From Paenibacillus aurantius (lineage in GTDB: Bacteria; Bacillota; Bacilli; Paenibacillales; NBRC-103111), in contig NZ_CP130318.1 of the NCBI RefSeq assembly GCF_032268605.1, forward strand, positions 2,204,001 through 2,268,000: a stretch of 64,000 nt of DNA, given 5' to 3'. Positions 43,367 through 52,922 of the stretch are shown here, one piece after another; position 1 is the stretch's first letter, and each line of letters begins with the position of its first letter. The notes under the pieces were generated by a model that saw nothing but the letters and a program-made list of their open reading frames with translations, was not told the DNA's origin and did no database searches. The translations under genes and the position numbers were made by a program.

Positions 43367-44212
43367 ATGAACAACCCTTCAACGGTACGGGGGAACAAGT
43401 CACCGGTTCAATGGCAGGCTCATCAGAATTCGAATGCCGAGGTGCCCGAGAATACAATGTCTGCACTGGAATATGTCTGGAGCTTGGGAGGAATCCCCGA
43501 GCTTGATATCCGGCAGACGGCGGACGGAGTCATCATTGGCATTCACGACGCCACCCCGGCGAGAACCGCCTCGGTTCCGGAGGGAATGGAGAACAAGCCG
43601 GTAGCCGAAGTCACCTACGCCGAAATGAAAGACTGGGATACGGGCATTCGTTTCGGGGAAGCGTTCAAGGGAGAGAAGGTTCCGGCCCTTTCCGATATTC
43701 TGGAAGTGCTCGCGGCCCATCCGGAACGGGAGCTCTATCTCGACTTCAAGCAGGTGGACCTGGAGAAGCTGGCGGAGCTCGTAGCGCGTTACGGGGTGGG
43801 AAGCCAGATTATTTTCGCCCATAACGATCCGGCCAACTGCCGTACCGTCAAGCGGCTCGCTCCCGAAATCCGCACGATGCAGTGGGTATCCGGCGGGGGA
43901 ACCCCGGAAGGGATCTCCAAGGTCGTCAAGGAAGCCGCCGAATCCGGTTATGAGGGGCTGGATATTATCCAGATCCATCTGAAGGATGCCGCCTCCGAAT
44001 CGGCCGATGGCTGGCGCTACGCCGTTCAGCCGGATTTCCTGCGGGCCACATTGGAAGAAACAGCAGCGGCGGGCATTGAGCTCGAGGTGCTCCCTTTCCG
44101 GTTTACCACGGAATCGATGCATGCTCTGCTTGATATGGGAATCCGCCGGTTTGCCATCGACGAGCCGAAGGTGTTCGTGGAGACCCTGCTCAGTTATCCT
44201 GGCTTCGCTTAA
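43367..44212 (+). CDS. Glycerophosphodiester phosphodiesterase family protein
   Basis: 281 residues of the GDPD TIM-barrel family but divergent: AHQNSNAEVPENTM replaces the usual HRG(A)..ENT, so the first catalytic Arg is missing, while ELDIRQTADG and IGIHDATPAR are kept and FAIDEP ends the barrel. Loss of HRG suggests altered catalysis or a different substrate. ATG 43367 follows GTGGGAAAGG closely. It is a single gene with its own promoter and terminator. Confidence 0.75.
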   Translation: MNNPSTVRGNKSPVQWQAHQNSNAEVPENTMSALEYVWSLGGIPELDIRQTADGVIIGIHDATPARTASVPEGMENKPVAEVTYAEMKDWDTGIRFGEAFKGEKVPALSDILEVLAAHPERELYLDFKQVDLEKLAELVARYGVGSQIIFAHNDPANCRTVKRLAPEIRTMQWVSGGGTPEGISKVVKEAAESGYEGLDIIQIHLKDAASESADGWRYAVQPDFLRATLEETAAAGIELEVLPFRFTTESMHALLDMGIRRFAIDEPKVFVETLLSYPGFA

Positions 44213-44223
44213 TTCCTACCATA

Positions 44224-44258
44224 AAGCGGTTTTCTCCAAGGGGAGAAAGCCGTTTTTA
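44224..44258 (+). terminator. Intrinsic terminator
   Basis: GCGGTTTTCTCC and GGAGAAAGCCG with an AAGG loop, one mismatch, then TTTTT. Confidence 0.75.
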
Positions 44259-44346
44259 TTGTGATGATATTTGGGCCCAAATATTATGAATTTTTGGAAA
44301 ATATCCAGGAAAATGATTGACGGTTTGGGCGGCGCGCTGGTAAAAT
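44259..44346 (+). promoter_or_regulatory. Promoter region of the LacI-type regulator
   Basis: Two candidates: TTGTGA-17-TATTAT (44259-44287) with the palindromic operator filling the spacer, and TTGACG-18-TAAAAT (44317-44346). Both precede the TTG start at 44432. Confidence 0.55.
44267..44284. promoter_or_regulatory. Palindromic LacI-type operator, copy 1
   Basis: ATATTTGGGCCCAAATAT is an 18-base perfect palindrome upstream of the LacI regulator gene. The same 14-base core occurs at 45599, upstream of the next operon, and I saw no other copy in the window. Confidence 0.75.
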
Positions 44347-44431
44347 GAGGAACAGATAAGGAGGCTCGTGGGCTTCCGGACCGCCATTCAAGATCAGCCT
44401 GAACCGTCAGGGATAAAGGAGTTTATGCGCC

Positions 44432-45481
44432 TTGCCTAAATTGAAGGATATCGCCGAGCATGTGGGAGTCTCTATCTCCACCGTTTCCCGCGTGATCAAC
44501 AACGATTCAAGCCGTCATATCAACCAGGAGACCAAGACCCGCGTCTGGAAGGCGGTAGAGGAGCTGGGCTACGAAACGGCAGGGCTTGGAAAGAAGCAGA
44601 ACCGCAAGAACGAACGGAATTCGGGCCGGGAAGGTTTGCAGATCGGGTGCATCGTGTCGGCTCCCCAGAACAAATACAACCATCCCTATTTCTCTCCTAT
44701 TCTGGAAGGGATCGAAAGGAAGCTGACCGAACAGAACAGCTCGCTCGCCTACGTGCTGACGCTGGAGGAAATTCAGGGCGAATCGGCCTTGGGCCGTCTC
44801 CTGCAGGAAACGCGGCTGGACGGAATCATTATAATAGAAGGAATTCCTTCCACCCTCTATGAAAAAATCAAGAAAAGCGTGCCAGCCGTCGTCGGAATCG
44901 ATATTTCGGACTCTACCGTTCCCGTCATCACCTATGACCGGGTGCAGGCAGCCAAAACGGCGGTCCGCCACCTGATAGCGGAAGGCCATGAACGCATTGC
45001 TTTCATCGGCGGGAACGGACTGACGGGTGAGATGGAGCGGGAGAAGAGATACCGCGGGTACCGCTATGCGATGGAGGAAGCCGGGCTTGCTGTTGATCCC
45101 GAATGGATTCTCAATACCGGCTGGGATGTAAACGAAAGCTACCGGCTGATGGCCGAGCGGTTGGGGAAAGCCGGGCCGGAACGCCCGACGGCCGTGTTCG
45201 CGGCAAGCGACATGCTTGCCATCTCCGCGATGAGAGCGGCGGCCGAGCAAGGGCTGCGCATCCCGGAGGATATGGCGTTCGTGGGACACGACAATATTGA
45301 GGTGTCCCAGTTCACCATGCCTCCGCTGTCTACCGTACACGTGCCGAAGTATGAGATCGGCATGATGGCCGCCAAAGTGCTGATCGACCAATGCGCCGAA
45401 CGGTCACCGCTCCCATTTAAGCTTGTTATGCCTTTCGAAATGATTCTCCGCCCTTCTTCGGTAAGGACACCCGATTCTTAA
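44432..45481 (+). CDS. LacI-family transcriptional regulator
   Basis: 349 residues. The N-terminal HTH is KLKDIAEHVGVSISTVSRVINND, in the usual LacI form, with a hinge near 50-60; the periplasmic-binding-protein-like domain follows with IGCIVSAPQNKYNHPYF, GLDGIIIIEGIPS-like segments and AVFAASDMLAISAMRAA. It should sense a sugar and bind the GGGCCC-centred palindromes before its own gene and before the Gfo/Idh operon. TTG 44432 follows AAAGGAG; the ATG at 44424 is out of frame. Confidence 0.93.
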   Translation: MPKLKDIAEHVGVSISTVSRVINNDSSRHINQETKTRVWKAVEELGYETAGLGKKQNRKNERNSGREGLQIGCIVSAPQNKYNHPYFSPILEGIERKLTEQNSSLAYVLTLEEIQGESALGRLLQETRLDGIIIIEGIPSTLYEKIKKSVPAVVGIDISDSTVPVITYDRVQAAKTAVRHLIAEGHERIAFIGGNGLTGEMEREKRYRGYRYAMEEAGLAVDPEWILNTGWDVNESYRLMAERLGKAGPERPTAVFAASDMLAISAMRAAAEQGLRIPEDMAFVGHDNIEVSQFTMPPLSTVHVPKYEIGMMAAKVLIDQCAERSPLPFKLVMPFEMILRPSSVRTPDS

Positions 45482-45598
45482 AAGCCGCTCTTCCGGCAGG
45501 CGATTCTCCAATCCGAGGATAGCTGTGGGGCAATAGGATAACTGCTTGCGCTCCATCCGTTAACAGGGAGCGGGTTATCTCTGCGATCTTTGGCCAAA

Positions 45599-45612
45599 AT
45601 TTGGGCCCAAAT
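45599..45612. promoter_or_regulatory. Palindromic LacI-type operator, copy 2
   Basis: ATTTGGGCCCAAAT, perfect over 14 bases, 23 bases before the Gfo/Idh start. A second palindrome TTTGGCCAAA (45589-45598) abuts it. TTGGCC and ATGTTA around it are 17 bases apart, so it may again sit in a promoter spacer. Confidence 0.7.
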
Positions 45613-45634
45613 ATGTTACACAGGAGGTTGAAAG

Positions 45635-46813
45635 ATGGAGCAAGTCAGGCTGGGGGTTATTGGTTTGGGATGGAGGTCGGGTGTGACGAAGTATTGGCAC
45701 CAGCCCGATGGAAGATCGCTTGTCGTGGCGGGCTGCGATCTGTCAGCCGATAACCGGGAGAAGTACCGTCAGCGGATTAACCCGGATCTGTGGGTGACCT
45801 CGGACTACCGGGAGCTGCTGGCGCGCCCGGATGTGGATGCCGTCATCGTGCTGACCCCGGATTATTGCCATGAGGAGCATACGATCGCGGCGCTTCAGGC
45901 GGGAAAGCATGTTTACAGCGAGAAGCCGCTTGCGATCACAACGGCAGGCTGCGACCGGATTCTGGAAGCTTGGCAGGCGTCCGGCAAGCACTTCATGATC
46001 GGCTTTAACATGAGGTACATGAGCATGTACCGGACCATGAAGGAAATTATCGACGCCGGTGAGATCGGAGAGGTGAAGGCGGTCTGGGTCCGGCACTTTG
46101 TAGGGCTTGGAGGCGATTATTATTATCACAGCTGGCACGGCAGCTCCCGGAATACGACTTCGCTGCTTCTGCAGAAGGGCTCCCATGATCTGGACATCAT
46201 CCACTGGCTGGCCGGCTCGTACACGCGCAAAGTTTCCGCTTTCGGTTCCTTGGATTATTTCGGCGGCGATAAGCCGGATGATCTTACCTGCTCCGCCTGT
46301 CCGGACAACACGACCTGCCCGGAAGCGCGCTTCGGGGTCCTGCAGCGCTGTGCCTTCCGCAAGGAGATCGATGTGGAGGACAACAGCATGGTGATGATGG
46401 AGATGGATAATGGAGTGAAGGCTTCTTATCTTCAATGCCATTTCACGCCGGATTACCAGCGGAACTATACCGTTATCGGGACGAAAGGGCGGTTGGAGAA
46501 TTCGGAGCCGGAAGGAAAGGTTTACGTACATACACGCCAATCCGCTTCCTGGAGAAGCCTCTCCGATCAGACTTATGCGATCAAGCAGGAGGAAGGGTCG
46601 CATAACGGGGCCGATCCCCGGATCTGTAAGGAATTTATCGACTTGGTTCTATACGGCAAGGAGCCGGTAGCCTCTCCGCTGGACGGACGCATGAGTGTGG
46701 CGGTAGGCTGCGCGGCCGCCGAATCGATGAGAACGGGGGGGCGGCTCTTGACCATTGAGCCTTACCGCCGGCCGGCAGAAGCCTCCTGCGCGACGAATGC
46801 CGTAATGCCTTAA
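45635..46813 (+). CDS. Gfo/Idh/MocA-family oxidoreductase
   Basis: 392 residues. An N-terminal Rossmann fold (LGVIGLGWRSGVTKYW) and EKPLAITTAGCDRI with the family EKP motif precede the alpha/beta C-domain, with the catalytic-type Lys/Asp/His area at GSHDLDIIHWL. A Cys-rich insert (CSACPDNTTCPEARFGVLQRC) could bind metal. Members oxidise or epimerise sugars or cyclitols with NAD(P). It opens an operon with an oligosaccharide importer behind the LacI-type operator. AGGAGG precedes the ATG. Confidence 0.9.
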   Translation: MEQVRLGVIGLGWRSGVTKYWHQPDGRSLVVAGCDLSADNREKYRQRINPDLWVTSDYRELLARPDVDAVIVLTPDYCHEEHTIAALQAGKHVYSEKPLAITTAGCDRILEAWQASGKHFMIGFNMRYMSMYRTMKEIIDAGEIGEVKAVWVRHFVGLGGDYYYHSWHGSSRNTTSLLLQKGSHDLDIIHWLAGSYTRKVSAFGSLDYFGGDKPDDLTCSACPDNTTCPEARFGVLQRCAFRKEIDVEDNSMVMMEMDNGVKASYLQCHFTPDYQRNYTVIGTKGRLENSEPEGKVYVHTRQSASWRSLSDQTYAIKQEEGSHNGADPRICKEFIDLVLYGKEPVASPLDGRMSVAVGCAAAESMRTGGRLLTIEPYRRPAEASCATNAVMP

Positions 46814-46900
46814 CTAGCAAGTCGGCGATAAGCCATACGCGCAAGTTATACGTTAACTGGCTTTCGCTATCCAGATAAAGATGGTTAGGAGGGACTAAGG

Positions 46901-47866
46901 TTGGAACAACTAGTGAGGCAGACCGCCTCGGGCAAGAGCAGGGCCGGCATCCGGAGCCGCAGCTCTCTGGTCAAAGCCATACGCCGGCATTGGGTTCTAT
47001 ATTTGCTCATCGCTCCGGTTATCGCCTATTTCATTATCTTTTGTTACTTTCCCATGTACGGAGTCCAGATCGCTTTCAAGAACTTCACGGCGGCGAAAGG
47101 AATTTGGGACAGCCCGTGGGTCGGCTTCGTTCATTTCGAACGGTTTTTTAAAGGGTATTACTTCTCGAGGGTCATCCTTAACACTCTGCAGATCAGCCTT
47201 TATTCCCTCGTCATCGGATTCCCGGTCCCTATCCTCCTCGCCCTCATGATCAATGAAGTCCGGACCAAGTGGTTCCGCAGCTTTGTCCAGACCATCACCT
47301 ATGCCCCCCACTTTCTATCCTTAACCGTTGTCGTCGGAATTCTGTTCGCCCTGCTATCCACCCAAAAAGGGATCGTCAACCACGCCCTGCGCGGGCTCGG
47401 GCTGGAGCCGATTGCCTTCATGACCGACCCGCACTGGTTCAAAACGGTCTATGTCCTCTCCGACATCTGGCAGCAGATGGGGTGGGGGTCGATCATATAC
47501 CTCGCCGCCCTAAGCGGAGTGGATCCCCAGCAGCACGAAGCCGCGACCATTGACGGAGCCAGCCGGTTAAGACGGATCTGGCATATCAATGTGCCGGCCA
47601 TCATGCCGACCGTCGCCATTCTGTTCATCCTCAACATGGGGAATTTGATGGGCGGAGGAAGCCTGGAGAAGCTCCTGCTCATGCAGCATGACCTTAACCT
47701 GGAAAGCTCCGACGTCATATCGACCTATGTGTTCCGGACAGGGATCGGCGGGGCGGAATATAGCTTTGCGGCGGCGGTAGGGCTTTTTAACTCGGCCGTT
47801 AACTTCCTGCTGCTCGTGTCTGTCAACTACATAGCCCGGAAAGCGGGGGAAACAAGCCTATGGTAA
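46901..47866 (+). CDS. ABC sugar importer permease, LplB type
   Basis: 321 residues with six membrane helices; the EAA loop near residue 220 is EAATIDGASRLRRIWHINVP. The N-terminal HWVLYLLIAPVIAYFIIFCYFPMYGVQIAF segment (shown in part) is typical of LplB/YteP permeases of the CUT1 family importing uronate or other oligosaccharides. TTG 46901 follows AGGAGGG. The stop overlaps the next permease start. No ATPase gene is present; these systems usually share MsmX. Confidence 0.92.
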   Translation: MEQLVRQTASGKSRAGIRSRSSLVKAIRRHWVLYLLIAPVIAYFIIFCYFPMYGVQIAFKNFTAAKGIWDSPWVGFVHFERFFKGYYFSRVILNTLQISLYSLVIGFPVPILLALMINEVRTKWFRSFVQTITYAPHFLSLTVVVGILFALLSTQKGIVNHALRGLGLEPIAFMTDPHWFKTVYVLSDIWQQMGWGSIIYLAALSGVDPQQHEAATIDGASRLRRIWHINVPAIMPTVAILFILNMGNLMGGGSLEKLLLMQHDLNLESSDVISTYVFRTGIGGAEYSFAAAVGLFNSAVNFLLLVSVNYIARKAGETSLW

Positions 47867-48771
47867 CCCAGACGACTCTTAAATCAGGCGGACGGATCAG
47901 GCAATCCGCCGGCGACCGGGTTCTCGATCTCTTCATCTACGTGTGGCTGATCTTCGTCGCCATGCTGGTGCTGTATCCGCTCGTCTATGTATTCAGCGCT
48001 TCCATCAGCAATCCCGAGCACGTCGTGACGGGCAAAATGTGGCTCATTCCGATGGATTTCACCTCCGTCGGGTACACCAAACTGCTTCAGGACAAGGATG
48101 TGCTGCTGGGCTACCGGAACACGCTGTTCTACGTCTCGGCCGGTACCCTCGTCAACGTGGTCATGACGGTATTGGCTGCTTACCCGCTGTCGCGCCGAGA
48201 TTTCGTCGGCCGAGGGGCCATCACCGCGTTCTTTGCTTTCACCTTGTTCTTCAGCGGAGGCCTGATCCCAACCTATCTGCTGATCAAGAGCTTACATATG
48301 GTCAACACCTTCTGGGCGATCATCATCCCTACGGCCGTATCGGTGCTGAATATTGTCATCATGAGAACCTCTCTCGAGCATGGGATTCCGAATGAGCTTA
48401 TCGAGTCCGCCTCGATGGACGGCTGCGGCGACCTTCGGATGCTTTTCCGGATCGTGCTTCCCTTGTCCCTGCCCATTCTGGCTGTTATGGTGCTTTATTA
48501 CGCCGTCTGGAACTGGAACACCTACTTCAATGCCATGATCTACTTGAACGACCGGGAGAAATTCCCCCTTCAGCTGTTCCTGCGGGATATTCTCGTCCGG
48601 GGAGAATTTAACGAGCTGCAGACGGGCGAATTCTCCATCCAGCGGGTGCTGGAAGGGGAAACGATCAAATATGCCATGGTTATCGTGGCGAATCTGCCTA
48701 TGCTGCTTCTCTATCCGTTCCTGCAGAAGTACTTCGTCAAAGGGGTTCTCATCGGTGCCATTAAGGGATAA
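47860..48771 (+). CDS. ABC sugar importer permease, LplC type
   Basis: 303 residues, six helices, EAA loop near residue 190 with ESASMDGCGDLRMLFRIVLP. The C-terminus VKGVLIGAIKG is the hallmark ending of LplC/YtcP permeases. It forms the membrane channel with the preceding LplB-type subunit, whose gene it overlaps by 7 bases. Confidence 0.92.
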   Translation: MVTQTTLKSGGRIRQSAGDRVLDLFIYVWLIFVAMLVLYPLVYVFSASISNPEHVVTGKMWLIPMDFTSVGYTKLLQDKDVLLGYRNTLFYVSAGTLVNVVMTVLAAYPLSRRDFVGRGAITAFFAFTLFFSGGLIPTYLLIKSLHMVNTFWAIIIPTAVSVLNIVIMRTSLEHGIPNELIESASMDGCGDLRMLFRIVLPLSLPILAVMVLYYAVWNWNTYFNAMIYLNDREKFPLQLFLRDILVRGEFNELQTGEFSIQRVLEGETIKYAMVIVANLPMLLLYPFLQKYFVKGVLIGAIKG

Positions 48772-48819
48772 CCCATCCCTTATTCACAATATTCTTTGAA
48801 TTATGGGAGGTCTTGGGGT

Positions 48820-50445
48820 ATGAAAGCAAGAAAAGCGTTGCCGCCGGTTCTGGCTGCGGTGATGGCGGCCAGTTTGGCGGCCGGGTGCTCGGACAAGGGC
48901 GGAGAGGCGGGAGCCACTCCGAAAACGGGAGAGAGAGCCAAGGATGTCAATACGACGGGATTCCCGATCGTCAAGGAGCCGATCAAGCTGACGGTCTTCG
49001 CCGCAAGGGCGGACTCGGCTCCCGTCAATTGGAACGAAGTGGAGATCTGGAAGGAATACGCGAAGATGACCAACGTCACGGTCGACTGGCAGCTCTCTCC
49101 CGCGTCCGACGCGGCCGCTCTGACCCAGAAGCGGAATGTCCTTATGGCCAGCGGAGATCTGCCGGATTTCTTCCACACGGCGAGGTTCTCGACCACGGAT
49201 ATCGCCAACTACGGCAGCCAGGGCCTGCTCATTCCGCTTAACGATCTGATCGACAAGTACGCCCCGAATGTCAAAAAGCTGTTCGAAACCAACCCGGAGG
49301 TGAAGAAGGGATTGACGATGCCGGACGGCAAAATCTATTCCCTTCCGACCTTCTACGACCCTTCCTTCCGCTCGGTCGTCATCGGCTCCGAATTCTGGAT
49401 CAACAAGAAGTTCCTCGATGCTCTCGGCATGAAAGAGCCGACGACAACCGAGGAGTATTATCAATACTTGAAGGCGGTCAAAACCCAGGATCCGAACAAG
49501 AACGGCAAGAATGATGAAATTCCTTTCGCGGCTAGCGGTGTGCTGGGCGGAATCGGCATTGTGGATGCGCTTAAGGGAGCCTGGGGACTGGGCAACCACG
49601 GCAATACCCACGGCCGGGTGGATATGGATCCCAAGACGAACAAGCTCCGCTTCGAGCCGGCCGACCCGGGCTATAAGGAGCTCCTGGAATACTTGAACCG
49701 GCTGTATAAGGAAGATCTGTTCATTCCGGATATCATGACGATCAAAGGGCCGGAAATGCTCGCCAAAGGGAAGGAAGGGCTGTACGGTTCCTTCGTCCAC
49801 ATTAACGAGAAGTCGAGCTTCGGCACCGACACGAACAGCTATGTCGGCATGACGGCCCTGAAGGGTCCTCACGGGGACCAGGTATTCTCCCGCGCCCGCT
49901 CTCCGCTGATCGACATTGGCGCCTTCGCCATCTCCAACAAGAACAAATACCCGGAAGCGACGATTCGCTGGGTCGATTACTTCTACAGCGAAGAAGGCAG
50001 CAAGATGTTCTTCATGGGCATCAAGGACAAGAGCTACGTGGAGAAGCCGGACGGCACGCTCGATTACAGCGACGAGCTCAAGAAGGACAAAGAAGCCCAG
50101 AAGAAATACGTCACGTTCGCAGGCGGTTTCTATCCGGCCATGCTGACCAAGAAAACGTATTTCGGCGGCGAAAGCTTCCCGGAGAACCAGGAAGCCGTGA
50201 AGAAGATCGATCCTTACTACCCGAAGGAAGTATGGCCGGCCTTCACGTATACCCAAGAAGAATTGGCCCGGTTTACTCCGCTGACGAACGACATCAACAA
50301 GTACGTGGATGAGATGACCGTAAAATTCATCATGGGCAACGCTCCGTTCTCCGAGTGGGACAATTATCTGGCTACGCTTAAGAAGATGGGGCTGGACGAT
50401 TACATGAAAATTTACACGGCCGCCTACGAACGCTACAAAAAGTAA
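48820..50445 (+). CDS. Extracellular solute-binding lipoprotein
   Basis: 541 residues. A lipoprotein signal peptide ends in the lipobox LAAGC (Cys about 23). The type-1 solute-binding fold with ASGDLPDFFH, YGSQGLLIPLNDLIDKYAPN and PDGKIYSLPTFYD is that of LplA/YtcQ oligosaccharide receptors. ATG 48820 follows GGGAGG. It lies directly behind its permeases in the LacI-linked operon. Confidence 0.93.
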   Translation: MKARKALPPVLAAVMAASLAAGCSDKGGEAGATPKTGERAKDVNTTGFPIVKEPIKLTVFAARADSAPVNWNEVEIWKEYAKMTNVTVDWQLSPASDAAALTQKRNVLMASGDLPDFFHTARFSTTDIANYGSQGLLIPLNDLIDKYAPNVKKLFETNPEVKKGLTMPDGKIYSLPTFYDPSFRSVVIGSEFWINKKFLDALGMKEPTTTEEYYQYLKAVKTQDPNKNGKNDEIPFAASGVLGGIGIVDALKGAWGLGNHGNTHGRVDMDPKTNKLRFEPADPGYKELLEYLNRLYKEDLFIPDIMTIKGPEMLAKGKEGLYGSFVHINEKSSFGTDTNSYVGMTALKGPHGDQVFSRARSPLIDIGAFAISNKNKYPEATIRWVDYFYSEEGSKMFFMGIKDKSYVEKPDGTLDYSDELKKDKEAQKKYVTFAGGFYPAMLTKKTYFGGESFPENQEAVKKIDPYYPKEVWPAFTYTQEELARFTPLTNDINKYVDEMTVKFIMGNAPFSEWDNYLATLKKMGLDDYMKIYTAAYERYKK

Positions 50446-50531
50446 CGCTCCAACGGAATGACCATCCGCCGGAAGCCCCTTAGGACCTGCAGCCGCATTA
50501 TCCAAAACCATTTAGGAGGAATCATGCCCTT

Positions 50532-52880
50532 ATGCTGCGCAAACCCTTAAGCGTACTGTCGTCCGCCGTCCTTCTGGCCGCTCTGCTTGCCCCGGTTACG
50601 AAGGCGGATACCTCGCCGGATTTCTCGGTCTGGGTACCGACCAATTCCGAGAAAGTGCTGCGCGATCAAGCCTTCCCGGCCGGGGCCGAGGCGGGCTCCC
50701 AGCACCTGGAGATGGGAGCCGCCCGCAACGAATACGAGAGCGGGCAGGTCATCGTAAAAGCGGGAGACACTCCGCTTCGGAAGCTGCAAGTATCGGTAAG
50801 CGAGCTTAAACAAACGAACGGCAGCGCCAAAATCCGAAGCGAAGACATCCAGCTGTTCCGGGAGCATTATATCCAGGTGACCAAGCCGACCACCGGGGCT
50901 TTCCCGGCCGGCTGGTACCCGGACGCCTTGATCCCGCTGGACGGATTTCTGGATGTGCCCGCCAACCAGAACCAAGGCATTTGGATCAAGGTCAAAGTCC
51001 CGAAGGGACAGGAGCCGGGAGACTATACCGGGACCGTGACGCTTCACGAAACGGGCAACCCGATCGTGATTCCCGTCCGGCTGACGGTATGGGATTTCGA
51101 GCTTACGGATGAGAGTCACTCCGAGACGGCCTTCACGCTATGGGGGGATCAGATCTCCTATGCCCATAACGGGGTGCAGGGGGAGGAGTTCTGGAAGCTC
51201 CTCGACAAGTACTACTGGGCTTCCGTTGACAGCCGCATCGTCCCAAGCTATCTGCCGGTCCCAACGGGAGACATCGACCAGTTCATCCAGCTGGCCGAAC
51301 CGTATATCCTCAATCCGAAGGTAACCTCCTACCGGCTTCCGCTGTATCTGGATGCCCAGAGCCAGCCGGATTGGGCCAAAACAAAGCTTCTCGTCGACCG
51401 GCTGCGGGAGAAAGGGCTTCTCGCGAAGGCGTTCTTCTACCTGGGCGGGCAAATCGATGAGCCGGCTCCCGCCGTTTTCCCGAAAGTCCGGGACTATGCC
51501 CAGAAGATGAAGGAAATCGCGCCGGACGTCCGCCACTTCGTTACGACGCAGCCTACGGATGAGCTTGTTCCCGATGTGAACAACTGGATCGCCCTGATCA
51601 ACAAATACGACAAGGATTACGCGCAGGAAAGGCAGGCGGCGGGAGATCACGTCTGGTGGTACACTAGTGTGAATCCGAAGCATCCGTTTCCGTCCTATCA
51701 TATTGACGATGAGCTGCTGAGCGCCCGGCTGCTTTCGTGGATGCAGAAGGATTACGGCGTGGAAGGCAATCTCTTCTGGTCCACGACCATCTTCAAGAAA
51801 TACGACGGCAAGCAGTACGTGCCGAGAGACGTCTGGACGGATCCTTTGGCTTTTCCGGGTGCAAACGGGGACGGGTATCTGTTCTACCCGGGAACGCAGC
51901 TAGGTATAGACGGACCGGTCGGCACCATCCGTCTGGAAGCCATCCGGGAAGGGATGGAGGACTATGAATACCTGTGGCAGCTGGAGCAGCACATCAAAGA
52001 AACGGCCGCTCGTCTTGGCGTAAAGGATTATCCGGTGCACGATTCTCTGCAGTTCTACTACGACCGCCTGTACAAGAACATTCGGAGCTTTGCGGACGAT
52101 CCGGCTAATCTTCTGGACGTCCGTGCAGACGTTGCAGAGGAAATCACCTCCACGGACAAAGGTCCTCTCGCTCTGGTTGGAGTGACGGGCACCGGCGGAA
52201 CCCGGCAGCTGACCATCCATACCGAGCCGGGGGCGGAAGTACGGCTGGGAGACCGGGTGCTGGCCCCTTCGGAGAAGGGCGCTTCCTATGACAAGTTCAC
52301 AGCAGAGGTAGCCGTCCACAACGGGCCGAATGAAGCAGTTCTCACCATAACCCGTGACGGAGTGTCCCGTACCCTAACCAAAATCATTCAGGTTAACGGG
52401 GAGGAGCCGACGGTTCCCGTTGTTTTCCAAAATGCCGAAACGCCGGCGGATCTTCAGAAGCTGACCTCGTCCACCGTCAACTTAAGCCTGTCTGATGAAT
52501 ATGTGACCAACGGACAGCATTCCTTGAAGGCGGAGTTCCGAGGGGGAGTGAAATTTCCCAACTTCCGTCTGATGGACGCAGGCAAAGGGATCCCGACAGG
52601 GGATTGGTCTCCGTATAAAGCCCTGGAATTCGATGTCCATAACGTAGGAGAGACGGCCAATTTCTATGTGAAATTCCATCAGACGAACGGGAAGACGGAT
52701 GATACGTTCATCCAGTTTGTCCGGCCGGACCGGAGCAAAACCGTTCACATTGATCTGTCCGATATTGCCCTGGATTTGACGCAGATGAAGGGAATCGAGA
52801 TCTGGATGTGGCAGCAGCCTGCGGCCAAGGTGCTCTATTTCGATAACTTCCGGTTTCTAACTACCGCATCGGGGACATAA
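50532..52880 (+). CDS. Secreted DUF4091/GH123-like glycoside hydrolase
   Basis: A 782-residue exported protein with signal peptide (MLRKPLSVLSSAVLLAALLA, cleavage near TKAD). An N-terminal beta domain (30-190) precedes a TIM-barrel-like DUF4091 region with the Asp-Glu pair in FYLGGQIDEPAP, which corresponds to the catalytic pair of GH123 hexosaminidases, and EAIREGMEDYEYLWQLE near residue 480. A C-terminal carbohydrate-binding-like module starts about 640. It probably releases sugars for the importer encoded before it. AGGAGG lies 12 bases before the ATG. Confidence 0.85.
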   Translation: MLRKPLSVLSSAVLLAALLAPVTKADTSPDFSVWVPTNSEKVLRDQAFPAGAEAGSQHLEMGAARNEYESGQVIVKAGDTPLRKLQVSVSELKQTNGSAKIRSEDIQLFREHYIQVTKPTTGAFPAGWYPDALIPLDGFLDVPANQNQGIWIKVKVPKGQEPGDYTGTVTLHETGNPIVIPVRLTVWDFELTDESHSETAFTLWGDQISYAHNGVQGEEFWKLLDKYYWASVDSRIVPSYLPVPTGDIDQFIQLAEPYILNPKVTSYRLPLYLDAQSQPDWAKTKLLVDRLREKGLLAKAFFYLGGQIDEPAPAVFPKVRDYAQKMKEIAPDVRHFVTTQPTDELVPDVNNWIALINKYDKDYAQERQAAGDHVWWYTSVNPKHPFPSYHIDDELLSARLLSWMQKDYGVEGNLFWSTTIFKKYDGKQYVPRDVWTDPLAFPGANGDGYLFYPGTQLGIDGPVGTIRLEAIREGMEDYEYLWQLEQHIKETAARLGVKDYPVHDSLQFYYDRLYKNIRSFADDPANLLDVRADVAEEITSTDKGPLALVGVTGTGGTRQLTIHTEPGAEVRLGDRVLAPSEKGASYDKFTAEVAVHNGPNEAVLTITRDGVSRTLTKIIQVNGEEPTVPVVFQNAETPADLQKLTSSTVNLSLSDEYVTNGQHSLKAEFRGGVKFPNFRLMDAGKGIPTGDWSPYKALEFDVHNVGETANFYVKFHQTNGKTDDTFIQFVRPDRSKTVHIDLSDIALDLTQMKGIEIWMWQQPAAKVLYFDNFRFLTTASGT

Positions 52881-52922
52881 GCTTGGCTTGTGCACGCTGA
52901 AAAGAAAAGGAGAGGTTAAGCC

